Notes under the pieces: model-generated
Databases searched by the model: none
What the model saw: the letters and a program-made list of their open reading frames with translations, nothing else
Told to the model about the DNA's origin: nothing
Translations under genes and position numbers: made by a program
Part shown: piece after piece, positions 1 through 9,251 of the stretch
How positions within the stretch are numbered: position 1 is the stretch's first letter
How the letters are laid out: each line of letters begins with the position of its first letter
Assembly (NCBI RefSeq): GCF_000091325.1
Contig: NC_014012.1
Coordinates: 3,170,500-3,234,499, forward strand
Reading direction: 5' to 3'
Source of the DNA: Shewanella violacea DSS12
Lineage (GTDB): Bacteria > Pseudomonadota > Gammaproteobacteria > Enterobacterales > Shewanellaceae
DNA length: 64,000 nucleotides

Positions 1-68
1 CAACGTTTAGGCGGCCAATAATTAATCATTTGTTTAAAACAGTGTTCATCACATCAGTGACTCTAGAG

Positions 69-88
69 GTGGCGGCCTTTTCCGCCAC
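69..88. other. Small hairpin just upstream of yciK
   Basis: GTGGCGG (69-75) pairs with CCGCCAC (82-88) around a CCTTTT loop. It lies 15 bases before the yciK start. It may be the terminator of a gene left of the window or a leader hairpin; the sequence does not decide. Confidence 0.5.
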
Positions 89-103
89 AGGAAATATTGA
101 ATC

Positions 104-841
104 ATGTTGGAATATCAAGCTGCAAAAGATCTACTTATTAACAAAACAATACTGGTAACAGGTGCTGGAGACGGGATTGGACGCGCGGCTGCCATCAGTT
201 TCGCGCAACACGGCGCTACGGTGATCCTGCTTGGAAAGACAGTTAAGAAGTTAGAAGCCGTATATGATCAGATAATACAAGCTGGTTACCCAAAGCCTGC
301 GATTGTACCTTTAGACTTACAAGGCGCTACCGAGCAAAACTATATCGATATGGCACAGACTATCGAAGAGCAATTTGGCCACCTTGATGGTGCCCTACAT
401 AACGCGGGACTGCTCGGCGTGTTAGGTCCCTTCGAACATATCTCCATGGATTCTGTTCAAGAGGTCATGCAGGTTAATGTCATTGCCGAAATCATGCTAA
501 CTAAGGCACTGCTGCCTATCATGAAGAAGGCGCCTAAGGCATCACTGGTGTTTACCTCCAGTGGCGTCGGACGTCAGGGCCGTGCATTCTGGGGCGAATA
601 CGCCATCTCTAAGTTTGCAACCGAAGGCATGATGCAATCTATCGCCGATGAATATGAAGGTTCAAGCTTGAGGGTCAACAGCATAAACCCAGGTGCCACT
701 CGCACAGGAATGCGCGCGAATGCTTACCCGGCTGAAAACCCAAGCACACTCAAGGAGCCTGAAGATATTATGGCGACTTATCTTTACCTGATGGGTGATG
801 ATTCTGCAGCTGTTAATGGTCAGCAGCTGAGCGCGCAGTAA
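104..841 (+). CDS. yciK: YciK-family short-chain dehydrogenase/reductase
   Basis: A 245-residue NAD(P)-dependent oxidoreductase of the classical SDR fold, usual length for the family. The Rossmann motif TGAGDGIG lies near residues 20-27, the NAG motif (HNAGLLG) near 100, and the catalytic Tyr and Lys in YAISK near 166-170. The substrate of YciK proteins is not established. AGGAAA at 89-94 precedes the ATG at a suitable distance. In enteric bacteria yciK lies close to rluB; here it converges on rluB across a tandem-repeat block. Confidence 0.88.
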   Translation: MLEYQAAKDLLINKTILVTGAGDGIGRAAAISFAQHGATVILLGKTVKKLEAVYDQIIQAGYPKPAIVPLDLQGATEQNYIDMAQTIEEQFGHLDGALHNAGLLGVLGPFEHISMDSVQEVMQVNVIAEIMLTKALLPIMKKAPKASLVFTSSGVGRQGRAFWGEYAISKFATEGMMQSIADEYEGSSLRVNSINPGATRTGMRANAYPAENPSTLKEPEDIMATYLYLMGDDSAAVNGQQLSAQ

Positions 842-908
842 GAAAGGGAAGTACCTATTTTCTGCAATCTAGGTTCTGCAATCTAGTTCCTAGGTATTTT
901 CAGTCTCT

Positions 909-1303
909 GGAAATATTGCATAAGACTTGTTATTACAGAGAGTCTGACACAAAGCAATATTTTAACCTTGACCTACAAGGACGTAGGGAATGTCCAATTG
1001 ATGTCGGGAACATCAAGGACCCATGGAAATATTGCATAAGACTTCTTATTACAGAGAGTCAGACACAAAGCAATATTTTTACCTTGACCTACAAGGACGT
1101 AGGGAATGTCCAATTGATGTCGGGAACATCAAGGACCCATGGAAATATTGCATAAGACTTCTTACTTACAGAGAGTCAGACACAAAGCAATATTTTAACC
1201 TTGACCTACAAGGACGTAGGGAATGTCCAATTGATGTCGGGAACATCAAGGACCCATGGAAATATTGCATAAGACTTCTTACTTACAGAGAGTCAGACAC
1301 AAA
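909..1303 (+). repeat. 116-bp tandem repeat, about 3.4 copies, each with three stem-loops
   Basis: Copies start at 909, 1025, 1141 and 1258; the fourth stops after about 46 bases. Copies are nearly identical (period 116, 116, 117). In the second copy AAATATTGC (1027-1035) pairs with GCAATATTT (1070-1078), CCTAC (1088-1092) with GTAGG (1099-1103), and TTGATGT (1114-1120) with ACATCAA (1126-1132). The unit happens to be open in some frames, giving repetitive reading frames (916-1155, 1023-1340), but these have no ribosome site and look accidental. Confidence 0.9.
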
Positions 1304-1326
1304 AAAGGCTGCATTAGCAGCCTTTT
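1303..1326. terminator. Bidirectional terminator between yciK and rluB
   Basis: AAAAGGCTGC (1303-1312) and GCAGCCTTTT (1317-1326) form a perfect 10-bp stem with an ATTA loop. T-rich tails on both strands suit the two convergent genes. Confidence 0.8.
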
Positions 1327-1343
1327 CTATTTCATACTAGATA

Positions 1344-1377
1344 AGTTCCTAGCTACTAGAATCTGTGTCTAGGAACT
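1344..1377. repeat. Inverted repeat carrying a TTCCTAG motif
   Basis: AGTTCCTAG (1344-1352) and CTAGGAACT (1369-1377) are perfect inverted 9-mers just downstream of rluB. CTAGTTCCTAG recurs intergenically at 883-893, 27728-27738 and 29226-29236. It is probably a short dispersed genomic element; role unknown. Confidence 0.5.
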
Positions 1378-1384
1378 CATTTCA

Positions 1385-2251
1385 CTAGATTCTCTTGCGC
1401 CCAGGCTTACTTGCTACCGCTTTATGCTTACGCACTGCACGACGGATCTTAGAGCCCTTCACTTTCGAGCGAGCGACGCTGTGCTTGTCGGTACCTAGGA
1501 CGGTACGAGTCTCTTCATTTAAGCCAGCCGTTTTTCTGAGGTAATTAACCTGCTCCATGGTCAACTCAACCCAACCACCACGAGGCAGTGACTTAGGCAG
1601 CTCAATCTTGCCGTAACGAATACGGATAAGACGGCTCACCTGTACTTCTTGAGATTCCCATAAACGGCGAACTTCACGATTACGGCCTTCAGCAAGCGTC
1701 ACATGCCACCACTTGTTCATGCCTTCACCGCCAGCCGCTTTCACTTTATCGAAACTAGCTGGGCCATCTTCTAAGGTAACCCCTGTTCTAAGGCGTTGAA
1801 TACAGGCATCATTAACTTCGCCGAAGGTACGTACTGCGTACTCACGTTCAACTTCATTAGATGGATGCATCAAGCGGTTTGCCAGTTCACCATCTGAGGT
1901 AAACAGCAACAAACCTGAGGTGTTGATATCGAGACGACCGACAGCAACCCAACGTGAATCACGTGTCTTGGGTAGACGGTCGAACACCGTAGGACGACCT
2001 TCAGGGTCTTTGCGACTACAAATCTCGCCTTCAGGCTTATGATAGGCAATCACGCGACAGATTAGATCTTCTTCAGATTTAATCGAAACGGTTCGACCAT
2101 CGATACGGATCTTTACATCAGCTTCGATGCGATCACCTAGATTGGCAATCTCACCATCTATACTAATTCGACCTGCAGCAATCCATGCCTCCATCTCACG
2201 ACGGGAGCCATGGCCTGCACGGGCCAAGACTTTCTGCAATTTTTCACTCAT
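1385..2251 (-). CDS. rluB: 23S rRNA pseudouridine(2605) synthase RluB
   Basis: A 288-residue RsuA/RluB-family enzyme that isomerises a uridine in 23S rRNA. It has an N-terminal S4 RNA-binding domain (about residues 1-60), then the synthase core with [14 protein letters not shown] around 102-115, which contains the catalytic Asp, and a very basic C-terminal tail (from about 255) as in other RluB proteins. The ATG at 2251 overlaps the end of scpB by 8 bases, so the two are co-transcribed and probably translationally coupled. It is the last gene of the trpH-yciO-scpA-scpB-rluB series. Confidence 0.93.
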   Translation of the reverse strand: MSEKLQKVLARAGHGSRREMEAWIAAGRISIDGEIANLGDRIEADVKIRIDGRTVSIKSEEDLICRVIAYHKPEGEICSRKDPEGRPTVFDRLPKTRDSRWVAVGRLDINTSGLLLFTSDGELANRLMHPSNEVEREYAVRTFGEVNDACIQRLRTGVTLEDGPASFDKVKAAGGEGMNKWWHVTLAEGRNREVRRLWESQEVQVSRLIRIRYGKIELPKSLPRGGWVELTMEQVNYLRKTAGLNEETRTVLGTDKHSVARSKVKGSKIRRAVRKHKAVASKPGRKRI

Positions 2252-2897
2252 TAGTAGACTCTTCTGTGTTTAATGTATCTGTAGACCCTGTCTCTTCATT
2301 AGAATCCGAACTTGAATTCACATTTGAAAAAAGGGTCTCTAAAGACTCAGTATCGGTTAGCGGCGGTAAGTCCGCTAGACGTTCTAAGCCAAAATAGGCT
2401 AAAAAATCGGTGGTTGTAGCATACAGCGCCGGTCTACCCGGTACCTCTTTATGCCCCACCGTTTTTATCCATTGTCTGTCAGTCAAACTTTTTATGGTCT
2501 GGCTACTGACAGCTACGCCCCTGACAAACTCGATATCACCTCGAGTCACAGGTTGACGGTATGCAATTACGGCCAAGGTTTCTAAGGTTGCCCGTGAATA
2601 TTTTGGTGCCTTCTCCTGCCACAAGGGCTGCAGATAAGGACTTAAGGCCTCGATTGTTTGAAATCGATAACCGCCGGCGACGCTGACTAGCTCAACACCT
2701 CGCCCCTGATAATCTTGTTGTAACTCTTCTATCGCAGCTTTAATCTTAACCCGAGTGACACTGAAAGTGATTAGCACAGTCTCTTTCAGGTTCTTTATGC
2801 TGACGGTTTTTCCTAAAACGAACAGGCTCGCCTCGATCAACTGCTTGAGCTGATCGGGGTTTATCTGCAGTTTTTGCTGCTTTTTCTGGCTAGACAA
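2244..2897 (-). CDS. scpB: Segregation and condensation protein B
   Basis: A 217-residue winged-helix partner of the kleisin ScpA in the SMC/ScpAB condensin complex that organises and segregates the chromosome. The family core is clear: [17 protein letters not shown] at the N-terminus, then [20 protein letters not shown] and [11 protein letters not shown]. The start is TTG (2895-2897) directly after the scpA TGA. The C-terminal 35 residues are acidic and Ser/Thr-rich, typical of a disordered tail. Adjacent scpA and overlapping rluB indicate one operon. Confidence 0.92.
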   Translation of the reverse strand: MSSQKKQQKLQINPDQLKQLIEASLFVLGKTVSIKNLKETVLITFSVTRVKIKAAIEELQQDYQGRGVELVSVAGGYRFQTIEALSPYLQPLWQEKAPKYSRATLETLAVIAYRQPVTRGDIEFVRGVAVSSQTIKSLTDRQWIKTVGHKEVPGRPALYATTTDFLAYFGLERLADLPPLTDTESLETLFSNVNSSSDSNEETGSTDTLNTEESTNE

Positions 2898-3686
2898 TCA
2901 ATACGCCCTAACATGTATGGTTGAAAATGGGTCACTCTGCACGAGTTCGACCAATAACTCTTTAACCAGTTCCATCAAGGCTAGAAAACTGACCACTACA
3001 CCACTACGCCCCTCGTTAGCCTCAAACAGAGCTTCAAATGGCAAGTATTCCTCGCCATCTAGCTTGGCTAAAATCTGTATCATGCGTTCTCGCGTCGACA
3101 AGGCTTCACGCCTAACGTGATGATGCTCTGTCGCCTCGATTCGTTTCATGACAGCACCGAATGCCAAGGCTATCTCAGTCAAAGACACTTGAGGCGGCAC
3201 AAGCACAGGCTTAATGTCCGGTGCTGGTGTTACCTTCACCTGAAACACGTCTCTGTCGAGTCTAGGCAAGTTATCCAGTTGCTGCTGCGCCTCTTTAATC
3301 ACCTCATAGGCTTTAAGTTGACGTATCAAGCGAGCACGAGGATCTTCCTCTTCTTCATCTTCATTCACATGTCTTGGCAATAACAAGCGAGACTTAATTT
3401 CGGCCAAGGTCGCCGCCATGACTAAATAATCGGCTGCAAGCTCGACTCGAGCACCTTGTAGTAGCTCAATATACTCAAGATATTGCTTAGTCACAGGCCA
3501 TATTGGCAGCTCTACAACATCGAGTTTCTGCTTACGGATCAGATATAAGAGTAAATCTAGCGGGCCTTCAAACGACTCAAGAAACACTTCGAGTGCTTCT
3601 GGCGGAATAAAAAGATCGGCTGGAAACTGTTTTAACGGCTCGCCTCTGACTATGGCCAAGGGCAAACTTTTTTGAGTCCCTTGCAT
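2898..3686 (-). CDS. scpA: Segregation and condensation protein A (kleisin)
   Basis: Kleisin subunit bridging the SMC heads and binding ScpB. The motif FEGPLDLLLYLIRKQKLDV near residue 38 is the N-terminal SMC-binding helix signature, followed by a charged linker (NEDEEEEDPRARLIRQLKAYE) and a C-terminal winged helix. I prefer the ATG at 3686 (262 residues) over the GTG at 3689 because GAGG lies about 7 bases upstream on the coding strand. Its TGA abuts the scpB TTG start. Confidence 0.93.
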   Translation of the reverse strand: MQGTQKSLPLAIVRGEPLKQFPADLFIPPEALEVFLESFEGPLDLLLYLIRKQKLDVVELPIWPVTKQYLEYIELLQGARVELAADYLVMAATLAEIKSRLLLPRHVNEDEEEEDPRARLIRQLKAYEVIKEAQQQLDNLPRLDRDVFQVKVTPAPDIKPVLVPPQVSLTEIALAFGAVMKRIEATEHHHVRREALSTRERMIQILAKLDGEEYLPFEALFEANEGRSGVVVSFLALMELVKELLVELVQSDPFSTIHVRAY

Positions 3687-3888
3687 CACGATCCTCAGCT
3701 TAAACTACTAAAATACTTAATTATATTCTGTTTTCAGCCAGCCTAAACCGCATAAAACAAAAGCTTAGGCAGCCCATCGAACACCTTAAAATAAAGGCGA
3801 TAAGCAAACCAGCGCGCGATTATACCCTGTTCACCATGAGTTGCACAGATAATTAGCCGAGATGGCTTGCAGATATGACGAGAGTGAA

Positions 3889-3905
3889 ACGCCCATATTG
3901 GGCGT
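3889..3905 (-). terminator. Probable terminator after yciO
   Basis: ACGCCC and GGGCGT form a 6-bp GC-rich stem with a short AT loop. On the minus strand it is followed only by a brief T run, so it would be a modest terminator between yciO and scpA. Confidence 0.45.
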
Positions 3906-3930
3906 CAGCAGAGGGAATTAACTCATTGAG

Positions 3931-4551
3931 CTAGATGAAGGGGGTGATATCTCCGGCGCCTTCGCGTATCACTTCTATATCGCCATCTGACATGTCGATC
4001 ACCGTCGTCGGCTTCTCGCCTAGGTAGCCACCATGTATGATCACATCGACCTGATGTTCCAGAATATCGCGAATATGCTCAGGGTCTGATTCGGTAAATT
4101 CTTCCCCTGGAAGAATCAAACTTGTCGACATCAAAGGCGCATCTAAGGCTTCAAGCAGAGCTAACGCGATGACATTATCCGGCACACGTATGCCTATGGT
4201 CTTCTTCTTAGGATTCTGCAGACGCTTAGGCACCTCTTTACTGGCCTTAAAAATAAAGGTGTAAGGTCCTGGCGTATGGTGCTTGAGTACTCGATATGCC
4301 TGATTATCGACCTTGGCATAGGCCGATAACTCCGACTGATCGCGGCACATAAGAGAGAAGTTATGATCGTTATCGATCTGACGAATTCGCGCCATACGGC
4401 TCATGGCATCTTTTTCTCCCAGCAAACATCCAAGGGCATAGCCAGAATCTGTCGGATAAACGATGACTCCGCCATTCTTGAGGGCATTGACCGCCTGGTT
4501 AATCAAACGCGGCTGGGGATTTTCTTCATGTACGTAAAAAAACTGACTCAT
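3931..4551 (-). CDS. yciO: Sua5/YciO/YrdC-family protein YciO
   Basis: A 206-residue member of the YrdC-like fold. YrdC/Sua5 relatives make threonylcarbamoyl-AMP for tRNA t6A; the physiological role of YciO is less certain. Family motifs are KNGGVIVYPTDSGYALGC near residues 26-43 and KKKTIGIRVPDN near 115-126. It sits between trpH and scpA on the same strand. The trpH-yciO pairing is conserved beside trp genes in enterics. Confidence 0.9.
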   Translation of the reverse strand: MSQFFYVHEENPQPRLINQAVNALKNGGVIVYPTDSGYALGCLLGEKDAMSRMARIRQIDNDHNFSLMCRDQSELSAYAKVDNQAYRVLKHHTPGPYTFIFKASKEVPKRLQNPKKKTIGIRVPDNVIALALLEALDAPLMSTSLILPGEEFTESDPEHIRDILEHQVDVIIHGGYLGEKPTTVIDMSDGDIEVIREGAGDITPFI

Positions 4552-4656
4552 ATACTCTATATTCCAATACTTCTAATCTGTGGGGATTCAGCCCGGCTAG
4601 GTTCTAGAAAACACATTCTCGAAAAAAGTTGCTCGAATAACCAGTGCCAGAGGTAG

Positions 4657-5532
4657 CTATGCTTGAGAGGCGATGTTGTCGCTATTCCAACAGTCCATCT
4701 GCCACACCCAATTAACACCTTTAGGCTGAAACATGCTCTTGCCAAGCTCAATAAAACTGCCTGGGAAATGAAAGTCACTGCCTAGGGATGCGGCTAACTC
4801 ATTTTGCAGGCTTAAGGCGATTAAATTATTACGATCATCTATTGTCTGACGACTGCCAACCACTTCCATGGCATCTCCACCAGCCTCTTTAAACTCCCGC
4901 ACCAAACGTTTCACCCACTTGGCCGACAATTTATAGCCACTGGGATGAGCCAAGATGGCGACACCTCCAGCCTGGTGTATCTTCTCGATCGCCGTGGCCA
5001 TATCCGACCAATTATTAGGTACATAGCCCGTTTTACCCCGTGCAAGGTATTTTTTAAATACATTTGCCATACTGGTAGCATAACCATTATTCGCTAGCCA
5101 ACGGGCATAATGCCCTCGACTCAATGCGGCGCCACCAGCTAAGGCTTTCGCCCCTTCATAAGCCCCTTCAATTCCAGCCTTAGCTAACCTGATGCCAATC
5201 TCTTTGGCTCTGACTTCACGCAGCTCTCTTTGGTTGACTAGAAAAGCTTCGAATGCTTCATCTTGAAGGCTCACATTCAGCCCCACAATATGAATATCGT
5301 GGTTATGCCAGCGGGTCGAGATTTCTACGCCATTGACTAAGGTTAAGGGGGACTCATGACCTTGATTATAGGCGTGAGCTTCGGCTAATCCTGCGGTGGT
5401 ATCGTGGTCGGTGATAGCAAACATCTGCACACCATTTCCAATGGCTCTTTCAATCAGTTCGGAGGGGGTGAGTTGACCATCTGAAGCGCTTGTATGGCTA
5501 TGGAGATCGATTAATAATATTTCATCTGTCAT
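4657..5532 (-). CDS. trpH: PHP-domain 5'-3' exonuclease TrpH (RNase AM, YciV)
   Basis: A 291-residue PHP metal-dependent phosphoesterase. Metal-binding motifs are DLHSHTSASDG near residues 9-19, ITDHDTTAG near 40-48, ILAHPSGY near 193 and LGSDFHFPG near 250. Characterised homologues trim 5' ends of RNA, including 23S/16S/5S rRNA precursors, and act on 3',5'-bisphosphate nucleotides. It is divergent from the trp operon, sharing the 5533-5787 region, but nothing ties it to tryptophan synthesis besides position. Confidence 0.9.
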   Translation of the reverse strand: MTDEILLIDLHSHTSASDGQLTPSELIERAIGNGVQMFAITDHDTTAGLAEAHAYNQGHESPLTLVNGVEISTRWHNHDIHIVGLNVSLQDEAFEAFLVNQRELREVRAKEIGIRLAKAGIEGAYEGAKALAGGAALSRGHYARWLANNGYATSMANVFKKYLARGKTGYVPNNWSDMATAIEKIHQAGGVAILAHPSGYKLSAKWVKRLVREFKEAGGDAMEVVGSRQTIDDRNNLIALSLQNELAASLGSDFHFPGSFIELGKSMFQPKGVNWVWQMDCWNSDNIASQA

Positions 5533-5686
5533 GGACTTATTCTACTTGAGTTTGTAAGCAAAAGGGGAATAAACATAAATAAGCGTTAAATAGCCTAAAA
5601 AAGCCTTGTTAACGTCTTTATTTCTCCCATAAAAATGCAGCTTTTACCTCTTCTGCTCAGAAGATATAAAATATATAAAGATTCAA

Positions 5687-5719
5687 TTGACATCATTAGC
5701 CTGCAAATGCTTTTATATA
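5687..5719 (+). promoter_or_regulatory. Probable trp operon promoter
   Basis: A perfect TTGACA -35 box at 5687-5692 is followed by an AT-rich TTTTATATA stretch at 5711-5719 that can supply a -10 (TTTTAT gives an 18-bp spacer). It lies about 70 bases before the leader peptide. An inverted repeat AATGC/GCATT (5727-5743) follows; I see no clear TrpR operator. Confidence 0.6.
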
Positions 5720-5787
5720 GTCACTGAATGCAAAGAAAGCATTTAACTTTTACATGTTCTCACTTTTTAAACGGAACCAATTTCCAG

Positions 5788-5844
5788 ATGAAGACACTTT
5801 CTCAAGCACAAAACATCAATTGGTGGTGGCACTTCCCAACTTAG
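5788..5844 (+). CDS. trpL: trp operon leader peptide
   Basis: An 18-residue open frame with sequence MKTLSQAQNINWWWHFPT. Three consecutive TGG codons (5821-5829) lie just before the stop, the hallmark of ribosome-mediated transcription attenuation. It sits about 50 bases before an intrinsic terminator and 175 bases before trpE. When charged tRNA-Trp is scarce the ribosome should stall on these codons and favour an antiterminator. Confidence 0.92.
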   Translation: MKTLSQAQNINWWWHFPT

Positions 5845-5894
5845 CGGGTGGTGTGAAATTCTGTGCTCATGTAAAAGAGACTAGATTCAACAAG

Positions 5895-5921
5895 AAGCCC
5901 GCACAAGATGCGGGCTTTTTT
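5895..5921 (+). terminator. trp attenuator terminator
   Basis: AAGCCCGCA (5895-5903) pairs with TGCGGGCTT (5909-5917) around a CAAGA loop and runs into six Ts (5916-5921). This is the 3:4 terminator of the trp leader. The competing 2:3 pairing was not worked out. Confidence 0.9.
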
Positions 5922-6018
5922 GTACCCCAATTTTGCATAAAGTAAAAATAACCAACTAGAAATAAGCTTATATTTAAGCGCTTAAATGAAAGAATTGAAT
6001 AGAGAAGAGAGACAACAG

Positions 6019-7575
6019 ATGAAACTAGCTCAAGTCACCACGAGTAAGGAGCGGATCGCCTACCCGGAAGATCCTTTAAGTTTATATCAGCATCTCACCC
6101 AAGATGCGCCTCACACCATGTTGCTCGAATCTGCAGAAATTGAGAGCAAGGATAACATCAAGAGCCTAATCCTCACCGATGCGGCACTCATGATACGTTG
6201 TGAAGGTTATCAACTGACCTTTACCGCCCTAACCGACAATGGTCAATCTCTGCTATTGCCAATTCAAACCTTCTTTCATGGTGCGAGTTCCAACTTAGAA
6301 AACAACATACTTAAGCTGATATTAGAAAAACAAACTGCCCAGCTAGATGAAGATGCCAGACTCAAATCAACGTCCCCTTTAGATGGTCTGCGCGCCTTAG
6401 TGCAAGAGATTGACTGTGGCACTAGTCCGGCATTTGAAGACCTCTTCTTAGGTGGCGTACTGGCTTACGATCTTATCGATACCGTCGAGCCACTGCCTCA
6501 AGTGCCCCAGGGCGCTAACACTTGCCCAGATTATCTGTTTTACCTGGCTGAAACCCTGATCAGCGTCGACCGTCAGCAAGAAACGGCCAATATCGTCACC
6601 CATAACTTTATATCTGAGCCTGCGCTTAAGGCTGAATATGCCAGCAAGCTCGCCAAACGCGTCGATTCCGTCAAGGCGCAAATTGAACAGCTTGTGGCCG
6701 CTGCCAAGCTCATCCCTGTGACCGCCCAAGTCACGGTGGATATATCAGATGAAACCTTTAAAGACACGGTCAATTCGCTTAAGTCTCATATTGTCGCCGG
6801 TGATATTTTTCAGGTGGTGCCATCACGCAGTTTCAGCTTACCCTGCCCCAACACACTCGGTGCTTACCGCGCCCTGCGCCTGACTAACCCTAGCCCTTAT
6901 ATGTTTTATTTCAGGGGCGATGATTTCACTCTGTTTGGCGCATCACCTGAGAGCGCAGTCAAATACGAGACCCATAGCAACCAGGTGGAGATTTACCCCA
7001 TTGCCGGCACCCGTCAGCGTGGTAAGACAGCCGACGGCCAGATAGATGCGGATCTCGATAGTCGTATTGAGCTAGAACTTAGACTCGATAAGAAAGAGTT
7101 ATCTGAACACTTGATGTTAGTTGACTTGGCCCGCAATGATGTTGCACGTATCAGCCAAAGTGGCACCCGTAAAATCCCTGAATTATTGAAAGTAGACAGA
7201 TATTCCCATGTGATGCATTTAGTCAGTCGCGTCACGGGTCAATTACGTACCGATCTCGACGCCCTACACGCCTATCAGGCATGCATGAACATGGGCACAT
7301 TAACCGGCGCACCTAAAGTGAGTGCATCGCAACTTATCCGCCGTGTAGAGAAGAGTAGACGCGGCAGCTACGGCGGCGCGGCAGGTTACCTCAACGGACT
7401 GGGCGACATGGATACCTGTATCGTTATCCGCTCAGCCTTTGTTAAAGAGGGTATCGCCCATATTCAAGCTGGGGCTGGCGTAGTATTTGATTCAGATCCA
7501 CAGGCCGAAGCCGACGAAACCCGTCAAAAGGCACAGGCCGTGATAAGTGCAATAAAAATTGGAGGCGGACTATGA
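6019..7575 (+). CDS. trpE: Anthranilate synthase component I
   Basis: Converts chorismate to anthranilate using ammonia supplied by TrpG, the first step of tryptophan synthesis. The preferred ATG at 6019 has GAAGAGAGA 7-15 bases upstream and gives 518 residues; an in-frame ATG at 5986 lacks a site. LLESAE near residues 35-40 is the feedback-inhibition (Trp-binding) element. The chorismate-binding core has PSPYMFYF, GASPES, PIAGTRQRG and the late block GTLTGAPK. The stop overlaps trpG (ATGA). Confidence 0.96.
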   Translation: MKLAQVTTSKERIAYPEDPLSLYQHLTQDAPHTMLLESAEIESKDNIKSLILTDAALMIRCEGYQLTFTALTDNGQSLLLPIQTFFHGASSNLENNILKLILEKQTAQLDEDARLKSTSPLDGLRALVQEIDCGTSPAFEDLFLGGVLAYDLIDTVEPLPQVPQGANTCPDYLFYLAETLISVDRQQETANIVTHNFISEPALKAEYASKLAKRVDSVKAQIEQLVAAAKLIPVTAQVTVDISDETFKDTVNSLKSHIVAGDIFQVVPSRSFSLPCPNTLGAYRALRLTNPSPYMFYFRGDDFTLFGASPESAVKYETHSNQVEIYPIAGTRQRGKTADGQIDADLDSRIELELRLDKKELSEHLMLVDLARNDVARISQSGTRKIPELLKVDRYSHVMHLVSRVTGQLRTDLDALHAYQACMNMGTLTGAPKVSASQLIRRVEKSRRGSYGGAAGYLNGLGDMDTCIVIRSAFVKEGIAHIQAGAGVVFDSDPQAEADETRQKAQAVISAIKIGGGL

Positions 7576-8189
7576 AACTTTACCTTTTAGACAATTTCGA
7601 TTCGTTCACCTACAACCTGGTAGACCAGTTTAGAAGCTTAGGCTTCGAGGTCGTTATCTATCGTAACGATCTCAGCGCTGACTTTATCGCTGACAAGCTG
7701 TTAAACGAAACAGGCAAGGCAGCTCTGGTGCTCTCACCCGGTCCCGGCGCTCCCCATGAGGCAGGCTGCCTGATGGCGCTTATCGGTAAACTTGCCGGCA
7801 AGGTGCCTATGTTGGGCATTTGTCTCGGCCATCAAGCCATGATTGAGCACTACGGCGGAAAAGTAGAGCGCGCTCCTCAGGTTGTTCACGGTAAGGCAAG
7901 TCCAACCTTCCACGAAGCCATCGGTATTTTTGCTGGCCTGCCCTCGCCGCTTCCTGTAGCCCGTTATCACAGTTTAGTGGCGACCCGAGTTCCCGATTGC
8001 CTCGAGATAATAGCCACAACCGAAGAGATGCCTATGGCTATCAGCCATAAGAGTCATAAAGCGGTGGGATTTCAATTCCACCCGGAATCGATTTTAACCA
8101 CACTGGGAAGCCAACTGCTGACACAAACCCTGAACTACTTAACTGATGAAGGTACCAGTGCCTCAACAAAAACAGGAGATGCACAATGA
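7572..8189 (+). CDS. trpG: Anthranilate synthase component II (glutamine amidotransferase)
   Basis: A 205-residue class I glutamine amidotransferase supplying ammonia to TrpE. The nucleophile is Cys84 in GICLGHQ; the triad is completed by His170 and Glu172 in FHPES. SPGPGAP near 55-61 is the oxyanion strand. It is a free-standing protein, not fused to TrpD as in E. coli. It overlaps both trpE and trpD by four bases. Confidence 0.96.
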   Translation: MKLYLLDNFDSFTYNLVDQFRSLGFEVVIYRNDLSADFIADKLLNETGKAALVLSPGPGAPHEAGCLMALIGKLAGKVPMLGICLGHQAMIEHYGGKVERAPQVVHGKASPTFHEAIGIFAGLPSPLPVARYHSLVATRVPDCLEIIATTEEMPMAISHKSHKAVGFQFHPESILTTLGSQLLTQTLNYLTDEGTSASTKTGDAQ

Positions 8190-9241
8190 GCCAACTTCAA
8201 CCTCTGTTAGATAAGCTCTATGCCGGCCAGAGTGCGACCCGCGCCGAAGCAAAATCTTTGGTTGGCGCCATTATTCAAGGTGAGATGAGTGAAGTCGCCA
8301 TGGCTGGCATGCTTATCGCCATGAAGATGCGCGGTGAGACTATCGAAGAGATCTCCGGCGCTGCTGATGCACTGCGCGCCGCGGCGAAACCATTTCCATC
8401 CCCCAGTGATGCGACACGAGCTCAAGGCATAGTCGATATAGTAGGTACTGGCGGCGATGGCCACAACACCATCAATATTTCAACTACCGCAGCTTTCGTC
8501 GCCGCGGCTGCGGGCGCAAAGGTTGCCAAACATGGTAACCGTAGTGTCTCAAGCAAATCGGGCTCATCGGATCTATTGGCCCAATTTGGTATCGACTTAA
8601 CCATGGCACCGGAAACGGCGCGAGACTGCCTAGATGAACTTGGCCTTTGCTTCCTGTTTGCCCCCCACTATCATGGTGGCGTGCGTCACGCTGTCCCTGT
8701 ACGTCAAGCATTGAAGACCCGCACCCTGTTTAATGTACTCGGTCCACTGATCAATCCATCTCATCCGGATTTTATCCTGCTCGGCGTGTACAGCAGTGAA
8801 TTGGTTAAACCTATCGCCGAAGTATTGAAGGCATTAGGCATGAAACGCGCCATGGTGGTTCATGGTAGTGGTTTAGACGAAGTAGCCATCCACGGTGACA
8901 CCTTGGTCTGTGAATTGGTTAATGGTGAGATAAAGCAATATCAGATCACCCCAGATGACTTAGGCATAACCACAGCCCAGCTCAAAGATCTCGAAGGTGG
9001 CACCCCGGAGCAAAATGCCAAATTCACCCGCGCTATCTTACAAGGGCAAGGTCAAACCGCACACAGTCACGCAGTGGCCGCCAACGCGGGTTGTGCGCTT
9101 TACATCTCAGGAGTGTGTGACTCAATCAAAGCTGGTACAGGCTTAGCACTCGAAACACTTGCCAGTGGTAAGGCCTACAGCTTACTCGAACAGCTTGCCG
9201 GCGCCAGTACTGCAGCCAAGTCAAATGAAAAACAGGATTAG
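8186..9241 (+). CDS. trpD: Anthranilate phosphoribosyltransferase
   Basis: A 351-residue enzyme transferring phosphoribose from PRPP to anthranilate, the second tryptophan-specific step. VGTGGDGHNTINIST (residues about 87-101) is the PRPP pyrophosphate-binding motif, and KHGNRSVSSKSGSSD follows as the anthranilate-binding region. The start overlaps trpG by four bases and the stop lies 10 bases before the likely trpCF start. Confidence 0.96.
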   Translation: MSQLQPLLDKLYAGQSATRAEAKSLVGAIIQGEMSEVAMAGMLIAMKMRGETIEEISGAADALRAAAKPFPSPSDATRAQGIVDIVGTGGDGHNTINISTTAAFVAAAAGAKVAKHGNRSVSSKSGSSDLLAQFGIDLTMAPETARDCLDELGLCFLFAPHYHGGVRHAVPVRQALKTRTLFNVLGPLINPSHPDFILLGVYSSELVKPIAEVLKALGMKRAMVVHGSGLDEVAIHGDTLVCELVNGEIKQYQITPDDLGITTAQLKDLEGGTPEQNAKFTRAILQGQGQTAHSHAVAANAGCALYISGVCDSIKAGTGLALETLASGKAYSLLEQLAGASTAAKSNEKQD

Positions 9242-9251
9242 GAGCAAGAGC

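Noticed and set aside
916..1340. Two overlapping repetitive reading frames in the tandem array
   Set aside because: They exist only because the 116-bp unit is open; no ribosome site and no family features.
5754..5945. A 63-codon frame overlapping the trp leader
   Set aside because: It reads through the attenuator in a different frame; the 18-codon trpL frame with the Trp codons is the real leader.
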